Part shown: piece after piece, positions 17,080 through 22,402 of the stretch
How the letters are laid out: the number at the start of each line of letters is the position of its first letter
How positions within the stretch are numbered: the first letter of the stretch is position 1
Virus record (IMG/VR): IMGVR_UViG_3300028045_000002
Span: 1-53,509 of that record
Strand: one strand, 5' to 3'
DNA length: 53,509 bases
Source: a virus
The notes under the pieces: model-generated
Told to the model about the DNA's origin: nothing
What the model saw: the letters and a program-made list of their open reading frames with translations, nothing else
Database searches by the model: none
Position numbers and translations under genes: made by a program

Positions 17080-17331
17080 CTAACCCTCCTGCGCTCTGTA
17101 GTTCGAAATATGAGAATCCAGCTCTTTGCAGATCTCAATTGGAACATCCACGATCTTCATCCCACTGGCCAAGGTGATCTCGCCAAGAGTACCCCTTGAC
17201 TGCCAAGTTATCAGCAGAACGTCCTCAGGCCAGTGGATACGCCACTTGAGGCCCCTAAGTTCGAACTTGAAAGCCTTGCGGTAGGCCACAACGTCTTGTC
17301 TGCCAACCAGTTCATCACCGAGCTTAGCCAT
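17080..17331 (-). CDS. Unknown small protein, 83 aa
   Basis: Not recognised. ATG 17331 has GGGGAGG upstream and overlaps the end of the 151-residue gene by 8 bp. The sequence AFKFELRGLKWRIHWPEDVL is beta-like and aromatic, followed by LASGMKIVDVPIEICKELDS and a hydrophilic end. A short protein with alternating strands of this kind could be a small binding domain. There is no membrane segment, metal site or catalytic motif. It is in the leader part of the late operon, close to the Tad2-like gene, a place where host-takeover genes often lie. Confidence 0.65.
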   Translation of the reverse strand: MAKLGDELVGRQDVVAYRKAFKFELRGLKWRIHWPEDVLLITWQSRGTLGEITLASGMKIVDVPIEICKELDSHISNYRAQEG

Positions 17332-17779
17332 TGGTGGCCTCCCCATTGGTCTCTTCCAAGAAGGCCGGTCCCCAAGCCTTGCCCAGCCTGTTGTTCAGCT
17401 GCTTGACCACGATGGAGACGAGGAATTTGACCATGAGGGTCTTCATTCCACCAGCCCACCGCATATACCACGGCCACTGCCACGCTCTGGCGATAGTAGC
17501 TGCGGCTGCCTGCAACTTATGTTCTCCATGGGCCAATTCTTCGGCATTCTCAGCAAGCAGTTCGATCCCGAGGACCACCTGTTCGATCACATTGGTCAAA
17601 AGGTCAACATTGTGCTTGAATTCTTCGAACGGACCCTTGAATTCATCCTCGTCATGGTCCCAGAACTTCCAGTCGAAGCCGCCTTGGTCCGCAGGGCGAG
17701 AGATATCTGCGATTGCAGCCTGAATAGACGGGCCATTCAGGGCTCCGAGCAGATCGGTCAAGATCTTCTTCCAATCCAT
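17324..17779 (-). CDS. Unknown protein with amphipathic C-terminal segment, 151 aa
   Basis: Not recognised. The protein starts MDWKKILTDLLGALNGPSIQ, has an aromatic acidic stretch (FDWKFWDHDEDEFKGPFEEF), a long helical middle (VDLLTNVIEQVVLGIELLAE) and a C-terminal hydrophobic or amphipathic segment near residues 110-127 (MKTLMVKFLVSIVVKQL) that could associate with membrane. It begins 1 bp after the stop of the Tad2-like gene, so it should be co-expressed with it. The combination of a helical bundle and membrane-proximal segment could suit an effector or holin-like role, but there is no direct evidence. Confidence 0.65.
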   Translation of the reverse strand: MDWKKILTDLLGALNGPSIQAAIADISRPADQGGFDWKFWDHDEDEFKGPFEEFKHNVDLLTNVIEQVVLGIELLAENAEELAHGEHKLQAAAATIARAWQWPWYMRWAGGMKTLMVKFLVSIVVKQLNNRLGKAWGPAFLEETNGEATNG

Positions 17780-17780
17780 G

Positions 17781-18014
17781 CTAATCCTCCTCTACGAGTT
17801 GCCAGTCAAATGCCAGCAAATCGGTTTGAGATGCCACCCAAGGGACCAGAAGGGCCTCCTTGGTGGAAATATAAATGTAAGGGAGAGTTATCTTTGTGCC
17901 TTTTGATGGGAACTGCATCCGGATGAACTGACCGAGACCATTCCAGCCTACCCGATAGACCTTCCTGCCGCTCCAAAGCTCTTGCAGCGCCCACCCAAAT
18001 CCCTGAGCTTCCAT
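17781..18014 (-). CDS. tad2-like: Tad2-like (DUF2829) anti-Thoeris protein, 77 aa
   Basis: ATG 18014 follows GAGAGG. The whole protein matches DUF2829: FGWALQELWSGRKVYRVGWN is the first helix and strand, GLGQFIRMQFPS the next, and LPYIYISTKEALLVPWVASQ leading to TDLLAFDWQLVEED is the highly characteristic family end (PYIxMxT...VPWxASQTDxLAxDW). Known Tad2 proteins are of this size and sequester cyclic ADP-ribose-type signals made by Thoeris ThsB, which stops activation of ThsA; some also bind other cyclic nucleotides. It is the first gene after the consensus promoter at 18043-18072, so it should be made promptly. The family call is strong; the anti-defence activity of this member is inferred. 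Confidence 0.88.
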   Translation of the reverse strand: MEAQGFGWALQELWSGRKVYRVGWNGLGQFIRMQFPSKGTKITLPYIYISTKEALLVPWVASQTDLLAFDWQLVEED

Positions 18015-18042
18015 TCCAACCTCTCTCGATTGAGTTGCTACA

Positions 18043-18072
18043 CATATATGCACTAACGTGGTTATGTGTCAA
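18043..18072 (-). promoter_or_regulatory. Sigma70-like promoter for the late (minus-strand) operon
   Basis: On the minus strand a perfect -35 TTGACA (18072-18067) is followed after 17 bases by ATATAT (18049-18044), or after 18 bases by TATATG, with a TG one base before the hexamer. It lies about 30 bp upstream of the Tad2-like start codon and directly downstream of the terminator T-run. It is the only near-consensus promoter I see ahead of the 41.7-kb minus-strand run. Confidence 0.75.
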
Positions 18073-18073
18073 C

Positions 18074-18104
18074 AAAAAAAGTTCCCCGGCAAAAGCTAGG
18101 GAAC
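18074..18104 (-). terminator. Rho-independent terminator of the small minus-strand operon
   Basis: On the minus strand GTTCCC (18104-18099) pairs with GGGAAC (18086-18081) around a 12-base loop, followed at once by seven T. It closes the operon 18553-18171. Its T-run ends one base before the -35 box of the late promoter, so read-through is separated from late initiation. Confidence 0.8.
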
Positions 18105-18170
18105 CTCAGGGCCGTCTCAAGCCCCATACCACACCGAAAGGAGGACGGTCTTACAGTGGCACAGCTTGGA

Positions 18171-18365
18171 TCAGGAGTCAAGCTCTTTTGCTGCTGAGGG
18201 CAGCTGAGCCATAAGCGTGTAGTCTTCCGCCTTATCGGAGAGATAGTCTCTCTGGAGCAGGCAGAGGACCACTGCTTTCTTTTCTGGTCGTAGATCTTTG
18301 AATGGAACACCGTAAGAGGACTCTGAGATGCCGTTGACTAAGCTTTTGGCTATCTCCAGCGTCAT
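18171..18365 (-). CDS. Small early protein of unknown function, 64 aa
   Basis: Not recognised. ATG 18365 follows GGGGAGGAG and overlaps the upstream gene's stop (ATGA-type, 18362-18365). The product is helical and mixed-charge (MTLEIAKSLVNGISESSYGV, then LRPEKKAVVLCLLQRDYLSD), with no membrane segment. It is the second gene of a two-gene operon that is closed by its own terminator, apart from the structural genes, a layout typical of host-takeover genes. No further function can be read from the sequence. Confidence 0.72.
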   Translation of the reverse strand: MTLEIAKSLVNGISESSYGVPFKDLRPEKKAVVLCLLQRDYLSDKAEDYTLMAQLPSAAKELDS

Positions 18366-18553
18366 TGTGGCTCCTCCCCATCGAAGAGGACCAATTGAAC
18401 CAAGCCCTCAGCCTCTCCCGGCTGATCGGACTCAATCACCACAATCCGATCCTTCACGCCCTCCCTCAAGTAGTTCTCAAGCTCCCGAACCGCCCCCCCA
18501 ATACCACGCAATTCCCGTAACAACAACAACTGGAACTCTGTCAGAGAAGACAT
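18362..18553 (-). CDS. Small early protein of unknown function, 63 aa
   Basis: Not recognised. ATG 18553 has a near-perfect AAGGAGG seven bases upstream, which decides the start against a longer open frame reaching 18679. The first 35 residues are predicted helix (MSSLTEFQLLLLRELRGIGG, VRELENYLREGVKD), the rest a short strand pair (RIVVIESD, LVQLVLFDGEEPQ). It heads the two-gene operon ending at the 18074-18104 terminator. A promoter must lie between 18554 and about 18680, but I see no convincing hexamer pair there; the 18600-18615 palindrome is a possible operator. Confidence 0.75.
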   Translation of the reverse strand: MSSLTEFQLLLLRELRGIGGAVRELENYLREGVKDRIVVIESDQPGEAEGLVQLVLFDGEEPQ

Positions 18554-18599
18554 GAAACCTCCTTGAAGGGAAGACCTCAACTCTACCACAGCATCAACA

Positions 18600-18615
18600 T
18601 TGGTACTACTACCAA
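18600..18615. promoter_or_regulatory. Perfect 6-bp inverted repeat, possible operator
   Basis: TTGGTA and TACCAA flank CTAC, 47 bp upstream of the start codon of the 63-residue gene. The site could bind a dimeric regulator or form a small hairpin in the leader. A second, weaker inverted repeat (ACGTG...CACGT) lies at 18663-18681. Confidence 0.4.
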
Positions 18616-18683
18616 ATAAAAAGAAAGAAAAGACAAAGAAAAGCTTGTACACCTGCAACTCTACGTGATAGCTTGACACGTGT

Positions 18684-18709
18684 GGTAGGATGGAGGATGG
18701 GTGGTTGGG
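18684..18709 (+). other. G-tract run, possible two-tetrad G-quadruplex
   Basis: Seven runs of two or three G separated by one to three bases occur within 26 bases (GGTAGGATGGAGGATGGG and onward). It lies in the gap between the minus-strand small operon and the structured RNA region. As RNA it also contains AGGAT and GGAGGAT elements. Confidence 0.35.
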
Positions 18710-18894
18710 ACGTTCCTACAACTTCTTCTCTCATATTTCCAACAAATACATAGCTCTGTTGCAACTATCAAAAGCTTCCAACCTGATACAGGAGGAGCAG
18801 CAACAGAAGACACCAGCTCGAAACTGGATCCACTACATACAACTCTGGCCAGAGCCTGAGATGCTTCCCCGCTTTTCAAAACAACTCGTACTTT

Positions 18895-19634
18895 CCTGTA
18901 GGGTGTTATACCTACGGACCCGCCCCCTCCGAATCAGGGCCTACCGGTCCCCGATTCAAATGAACTGACTCAGCAGCGCAGGAACGCTGCTGATTCAGCT
19001 CCTTTGACTCGCTGACCGCTTGCCTGATTAAGCTGATTAGAAGCTAATCACCCTAATCATGCAAGTGCTCCTTGCAAGTTGGAGGACCAACTAGCAAGCA
19101 GCAGCGCCACGCACCAAGCTACAGTAGAGTTGATGCAACTCTACTGTAGCTTGTTGCTTAGGCTGGCCCGGAGGCATCGGACCCAAAGAGCAGCGGACGC
19201 TGCGGAACCCCTAAGAGGGCCGGAGCCCGATCAGTCTCCAGCAACGAGCCAGCGAAGCTGACACGCCGCTTCAGCCTGATCTGCTGACCACGAGCGTGGG
19301 AACGCTCGCTACTCAGACTCTTCAGTCGTGAGGACACGCCTTGCAGAGTCAGAGTTCAGCATCTCAGTCTTCAGTCGGTCGTTCCTCGTTCCTGAATCCT
19401 GATCGGGCGGAACAGAAGCATCAGCGTGAGGACACGAAGCTGATGCTTCTGGCCAAGAGGCCCCGGAGCGGATCCCTTCCCACCCTAGCTCAAGCTGCGA
19501 AGCGCAGCGTGAGCATTGCCCCATAATGGAATCTGCAAGCAAGAGAGCCTAAGACCCCCCAAGAAGCGGCAAGCAGCCACCGAGAACGGTGGTGTTGGGT
19601 TATTTTTGGGGTTATTCGAAGGTTTGTGCCTTCG
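18895..19634 (+). ncRNA. Candidate large structured RNA with GGA-loop hairpins
   Basis: No convincing gene lies in 18554-19692. From 18895 on the plus strand carries a chain of mostly perfect hairpins: 18895-18917, 18931-18957, 18965-18998, 19034-19050, 19071-19098, 19111-19157, 19190-19203, 19217-19228, 19291-19308, 19316-19350, 19413-19451, 19451-19462, 19488-19514, 19577-19592 and 19617-19634. Loops with GGA are CAGGAA (18979), AGGA (19083), CGGA (19169, weak stem), GGAC (19195), CGGA (19221), GGGA (19298), AGGA (19331) and AGGA (19429). This is the pattern of CsrB/RsmZ RNAs, which bind CsrA/RsmA through GGA in loops. A different class of large phage RNA (GOLLD- or ROOL-like) is the main alternative. 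The ends and the promoter are not defined. Confidence 0.55.
19111..19157. repeat. Long inverted repeat, 18-bp perfect stem with 3-base loop
   Basis: CAAGCTACAGTAGAGTTG at 19115-19132 is followed by ATG and its exact reverse complement at 19136-19153. Three more pairs form outside one mismatch, giving about 21 pairs. It is the longest perfect hairpin in the window and sits within the candidate structured RNA. Confidence 0.9.
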
Positions 19635-19692
19635 TCTAGTGGGGTTAAGGGTGGAGGGTGGCAATGCCGCTACCCCCACACAGGAGGCTCTC

Positions 19693-20094
19693 ATGCTTAC
19701 ATCTTCCATTATTTCCGCCATCCGCTCCACGACCTTGGCCATCACCGACAACTTCGGTGGCGTTGTCGCTGGGCCGCTGGCCAGCATCATCCAAGCCATC
19801 GAGGACGATGACTTGGCTGGGCTGGCGGAGCCCGTCCAGCAGGCGCTCGTGCGCCTTGCTGTCCGGACTGCCGAGCCGAAAGGCGAGCTGGCGCTCGCCC
19901 TCGCCGCCGAAAACAACGGCAAAGCCGTTGCATTCGGGACGAGTGGCTACCTTTTCCGTCCCGATTGGGACGAAAAGGTCGCCGACGAACTGAGCGCAGC
20001 GCTCAGCTTCGTCAAGGCTCGGCTGACCGCATCTGAGACTGCTGCCATGGGCAGCCGCCTCGATGCGGCCATCGCCGCCGCTGATGCTGCGTAG
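19693..20094 (+). CDS. Unknown GC-rich gene in the structured island, 133 aa
   Basis: ATG 19693 follows CAGGAGG at good spacing. The product is not recognised: a mostly helical, alanine-rich protein (MLTSSIISAIRSTTLAITDN, FGGVVAGPLASIIQAIEDDD, VQQALVRLAVRTAEPKGELA, a central GTSGYLFRPDWDEKVADELS, then an acidic-alanine end). By my count about three quarters of codons end in G or C, which supports real coding but differs from neighbouring early genes. The coding sequence itself holds perfect hairpins at 19841-19856, 19882-19899, 19914-19930, 19949-19979, 19990-20006 and 20041-20055. It is followed by a terminator-like hairpin. The GC bias suggests separate origin or selection on RNA structure. 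Confidence 0.65.
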   Translation: MLTSSIISAIRSTTLAITDNFGGVVAGPLASIIQAIEDDDLAGLAEPVQQALVRLAVRTAEPKGELALALAAENNGKAVAFGTSGYLFRPDWDEKVADELSAALSFVKARLTASETAAMGSRLDAAIAAADAA

Positions 20095-20104
20095 CGCATC
20101 AGCT

Positions 20105-20139
20105 GAAGCTACCCCGCCTAAGGGCGGGGTAGCTTCTTT
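20105..20139 (+). terminator. Strong hairpin after the 133-aa gene, probable terminator
   Basis: A 14-bp perfect stem (GAAGCTACCCCGCC and its complement) with loop TAAG is followed by TTTC. The T-run is short, so termination may be partial. It begins 11 bp after the stop codon at 20094. Two more hairpins follow at once (20145-20159, 20167-20187). Confidence 0.65.
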
Positions 20140-20185
20140 CAATGAGCAGCTTCGCTGCTTGTTGATAGGACGCTGCGCCGCAGCG

Positions 20186-20217
20186 TCCACCACCACCACT
20201 ACCACTACCACTACCAT
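20186..20217 (+). repeat. Trinucleotide tandem repeat (CCA/CTA)
   Basis: About ten CCA-type triplets, three of them in the six-base pattern ACTACC, run between two strong hairpins (20167-20187 and 20227-20245). It is outside any gene I accept and is a possible slippage site or unstructured linker. Confidence 0.75.
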
Positions 20218-20281
20218 CAGACCCCTCGCCCGCTTGCTGCGGGCGAAGAACCTGACGACAAGTGCAATAAGGAGGCGTAGC

Positions 20282-20371
20282 ATGAACTTGATTCTAAGCG
20301 CAGGACTCCTCATTGGAGGCTTTGGAATATTTATGGCAGCCCTGATAAGGGCAAAGGAACGAGCCGAGTGA
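20282..20371 (+). CDS. Membrane micro-protein, 29 aa
   Basis: ATG 20282 has AGGAGG eight bases upstream (AAGGAGGCGTAGC). The product starts MNLILSAGLLIGGFGIFMAA and ends LIRAKERAE: one hydrophobic helix of about 20 residues with a glycine-rich face and a short basic-acidic cytoplasmic tail. The size and pattern fit small phage membrane peptides that inhibit or modify host envelope proteins. No homologue is recognised. It is the only gene between the structured island and the early operon. Coding is supported by the ribosome site and the clean transmembrane pattern, but the length makes this less certain. Confidence 0.5.
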   Translation: MNLILSAGLLIGGFGIFMAALIRAKERAE

Positions 20372-20513
20372 TATCGGCACTGGCGAGAGCTGGCAAACCA
20401 CTCGTCAAATGAAGGGGTCATCAACCCTGCACAACAGCGATGCTGCTGGCACTGATGGCGGAGCGGATAGTTCTCGCTACGATGCCATCTATCTGCTATT
20501 CAACCAGCATGAC

Positions 20514-20547
20514 AATCATAGCCTCCCGATGCCGGGGGGCTATGATT
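20514..20547 (+). other. Hairpin in the gap before the early operon
   Basis: A 14-pair stem (AATCATAGCCTCCC with GGGGGGCTATGATT, one T-G wobble) and a six-base loop lie 38 bp before the first early gene. It is followed by CCTTAAAC and not by a T-run, so it may be a leader structure. The rest of 20372-20584 shows no gene. Confidence 0.6.
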
Positions 20548-20584
20548 CCTTAAACAAGTGCAATCAACCTATTTAGGAGAATAA

Positions 20585-20995
20585 ATGAACGATTTAAATG
20601 AACTTCTTTGGGCCATGAAGGATGGAAAGCTTTCTGATTTCATGGAAATGCCTTCCGATTTTGAGTCTTGGGTGAAAGTAGGGCCGTATCCGACTCTGAA
20701 TATTCTGATGAAGTGGGTGGCCAGTCAGGAAATGATGAAGATTATTCCTCCGGACATGACATGTGTCGTATATCTGGAGATATTCTTCAGCAGCATGGCA
20801 GCGCTGCTCTTTCTGTCGAAAGAGGACGAGTCGCTGGATGAGGCCAGTAACAAGGATCTCCTCAAGGAGATGGAGCAGATGAGACTGCGGTGTCTCCTTC
20901 TCTTCAGGAAGGCCCTCAATCACGCTGAGAAGACATCCGGGATGCCCACGGAGAAAGAGTTGCTTGAAGGGTTGGTGGCCGCACAGGCCAAATAG
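20585..20995 (+). CDS. First gene of the early operon, unknown, 136 aa
   Basis: ATG 20585 follows TTAGGAGAATAA. Not recognised. The protein is acidic and largely helical: MNDLNELLWAMKDGKLSDFM at the start, a middle hydrophobic helix (CVVYLEIFFSSMAALLFLSK) that could bury in a fold or membrane, and a charged C-terminal helix (LLKEMEQMRLRCLLLFRKAL) with PTEKELLEGLVAAQAK. It has no enzyme motif. It stands apart from the following genes because the tRNA-like element and three hairpins separate it from the next start codon by 230 bp. Confidence 0.75.
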   Translation: MNDLNELLWAMKDGKLSDFMEMPSDFESWVKVGPYPTLNILMKWVASQEMMKIIPPDMTCVVYLEIFFSSMAALLFLSKEDESLDEASNKDLLKEMEQMRLRCLLLFRKALNHAEKTSGMPTEKELLEGLVAAQAK

Positions 20996-21008
20996 GGCGC
21001 TCTGACAC

Positions 21009-21109
21009 GGACAGGTAAGCTCAGGGAGAAAAGAGCGCACAAGTGAGCCTTCTGGGGGCGAATGCCATGGAGCTTGTGAGGGTCGCCGGTGCAACTCCGG
21101 CCCTGTCCA
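21009..21109 (+). tRNA. tRNA-like element with an abnormal anticodon domain
   Basis: Acceptor arms GGACAGG (21009-21015) and CCTGTCC (21102-21108) pair over 7 bp with an A discriminator at 21109. The D arm is GCTC/GAGC with loop AGGGAGAAAA. The T arm is GCCGG, loop TGCAACT, CCGGC. The anticodon stem CACAAG/CTTGTG is perfect but encloses 29 bases instead of 7, so no normal anticodon can be assigned. CCA is not encoded. One extra base lies between acceptor and D stem, and T-loop position 55 is G. It could be a degenerate tRNA, a tRNA with an insert, or a tRNA mimic with another role. Confidence 0.5.
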
Positions 21110-21112
21110 TTT

Positions 21113-21202
21113 ACACCGCTGAGGTGTGGAGGAGCAACACTCTTAAACTGTTGCGTCAAATGGTAGGCTGATTGCTGAGCCCTCTGGCCAAATGGCTGGA
21201 GG
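21113..21202 (+). other. Three serial hairpins between tRNA-like element and next gene
   Basis: ACACC/GGTGT (21113-21127), GCAACA/TGTTGC (21134-21154) and CCTCTGGCC with GGCTGGAGG (21181-21202, two wobbles, loop AAAT) follow the tRNA-like element. The last ends 24 bases before the next start codon. No T-run follows. They may belong to one transcript with the tRNA-like part. Confidence 0.5.
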
Positions 21203-21226
21203 ACTTTATCATTGAAGGAGGCAACA

Positions 21227-21598
21227 ATGACCCAAGGCACACCCACATGGAGGTGTCGCCAAGGATTCATCCCAATTCCTGACTTGAATACCACACATTT
21301 GCGGAACATCCTTGGATTTATTTTCAAAAGAACCACAACAAACCACGAGAACGAGCTGAGACTGCTTGCCTTGCGGATAACTCTAGAAAGGGCGGGATCC
21401 TATGAACGAGCAAGACTACTGGCAGAGCACCAAGTACTATCGGAAATACACCCTGCCGACAAGGCCGAGGCTGAGTACCCGGATATCTTCGCTGAGGCAC
21501 GGAAGAGAGATATTCTTGGCGATCTGCCTTGCGACATTCTTATCGGCGTTGGATATGATGATGAGCTGGTAGACGATCAGCTTGAACTGGGCCTGTAA
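21227..21598 (+). CDS. Unknown early protein, 123 aa
   Basis: ATG 21227 is preceded by AAGGAGG. The opening TWRCRQGFIPIPDLNTTHLR followed by NILGFIFKRT follows a pattern common in small phage proteins (W-x-R-G-x-I-x-I-x-D-M-x-x-x-HL-x-N). It is thought-to-be a short protein-protein or nucleic-acid contact module without a known role. The rest is helical with acidic patches (LRLLALRITLERAGSYERAR and AEAEYPDIFAEARKRDILGD). The gene ends 9 bp before a terminator hairpin. I do not assign a function. Confidence 0.72.
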   Translation: MTQGTPTWRCRQGFIPIPDLNTTHLRNILGFIFKRTTTNHENELRLLALRITLERAGSYERARLLAEHQVLSEIHPADKAEAEYPDIFAEARKRDILGDLPCDILIGVGYDDELVDDQLELGL

Positions 21599-21607
21599 GG
21601 CCAACCT

Positions 21608-21636
21608 GCCTAGACCTTGGGGTCTAGGCTTTCTTT
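21608..21636 (+). terminator. Rho-independent terminator directly before a ribosome site
   Basis: GCCTAGACC and GGTCTAGGC form a 9-bp stem with loop TTGG, followed by TTTCTTT. The ribosome site CGGAGG of the next gene begins within three bases of the T-run. The same layout recurs at 24442-24490. Confidence 0.85.
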
Positions 21637-21647
21637 ACGGAGGACAA

Positions 21648-21998
21648 ATGCAATTTCTAGAAGGTAACGCCAAGACGGCTGCGGTTATGATCGCAGCCTT
21701 GACCACGATGGATGACTCACTGACTGCCGAAGTCATTGTTGATAATATCAGAGATCTGGGCCTGACCAAAGATGAGGATGCGATTGACTACGATCGGCTG
21801 CGGGAAGATGTCCAGAAGGGCTTGAATGATCTCATCGTTCACACCAAGTTCAACTACAGCGACATTGATGCAGAGCTGAATGAGTACACTGCCACACCAT
21901 TCCCTCAGGACGACGCTGAAGGCATTAACGATGAAGTGGGAGTAATCCTCAAGGATATCGCCCTGAGCCTCCACACAGTCATAGAGAAGCTCTCATGA
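21648..21998 (+). CDS. Unknown acidic early protein, 116 aa
   Basis: ATG 21648 follows ACGGAGGACAA. Not recognised. It starts MQFLEGNAKTAAVMIAALTT, and continues with helical acidic segments (VDNIRDLGLTKDEDAIDYDR, REDVQKGLNDLIVHTKFNYS) and ends in ALSLHTVIEKLS. High acidity and small size are typical of phage host-takeover or DNA-mimic proteins, but nothing more specific can be shown. Its stop overlaps the next start (ATGA at 21995). Because a terminator precedes it, expression depends on read-through or an unrecognised promoter. Confidence 0.72.
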   Translation: MQFLEGNAKTAAVMIAALTTMDDSLTAEVIVDNIRDLGLTKDEDAIDYDRLREDVQKGLNDLIVHTKFNYSDIDAELNEYTATPFPQDDAEGINDEVGVILKDIALSLHTVIEKLS

Positions 21999-22402
21999 AG
22001 ATCAAGGTGCTTGAGGCACAGGTCAGTCACATGAAAGAGCATCTTTATGTCATAGATGCGGAGGTGATGGGAATATTGCGACATATAGCAATCCATCCTG
22101 AGAGATTGATGGAAAGTGGAGGGCTTGAGAAGTTTTGCAGCATCTTGGTGGACTGGGGAACTGAGTATAGCCCCACGCTATCGCAAACCAAGAAGAATCA
22201 TGTCGTGAATACACTCAGGAATGATTTTGGCAGATTCTTTTTAGCCATCACAAGCTTGAATGAACAATATTCAAGTTCAACTCTTCTGAGTAACATGGTG
22301 ATCGAGGCAGAAGGACATATGGAGACTCATCATTTTGATGGTACAGAAATGACTCTTGGACCAGAAGATGTTCAGCACTTGAGGAGTCTTGAATGCATCT
22401 AA
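21995..22402 (+). CDS. Unknown early protein, 135 aa
   Basis: Starts at ATG 21995 overlapping the upstream stop. Not recognised. The product is helical with several histidines (VSHMKEHLYVIDAEVMGILR, HIAIHPERLMESGGLEKFCS, EAEGHMETHHFDGTEMTLGP). The HMETHHFDG cluster might bind metal, though there is no full motif. Its end overlaps the next gene by 10 bp. It belongs to a group of three translationally linked small genes (21648-22662) that immediately precedes the recombination ATPase. Confidence 0.7.
   Translation: MKIKVLEAQVSHMKEHLYVIDAEVMGILRHIAIHPERLMESGGLEKFCSILVDWGTEYSPTLSQTKKNHVVNTLRNDFGRFFLAITSLNEQYSSSTLLSNMVIEAEGHMETHHFDGTEMTLGPEDVQHLRSLECI

Noticed and set aside
18690-18968. A 92-codon plus-strand frame before the structured RNA
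   Set aside because: The start overlaps the G-tract run and the end runs into the hairpins. Amino-acid composition shows no domain and there is no clear coding bias; I treat the region as non-coding.
19079-19261. A 60-codon plus-strand frame inside the hairpin region
   Set aside because: It begins in the loop of one hairpin and crosses six others, with no ribosome site independent of the AGGA loop motif.
18895-19634. CRISPR array
   Set aside because: The hairpins differ in sequence and spacing; there is no regular repeat-spacer pattern and no cas gene.
19645-20424. A 259-codon open frame on the minus strand opposite the 133-residue gene
   Set aside because: It is a shadow of the GC-rich plus-strand gene and contains a valine run made by the CCA triplet repeat.
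21038-21078. Self-splicing or archaeal-type intron in the tRNA-like element
   Set aside because: The insert of about 22 bases is far too short for a group I intron, and no bulge-helix-bulge is evident.
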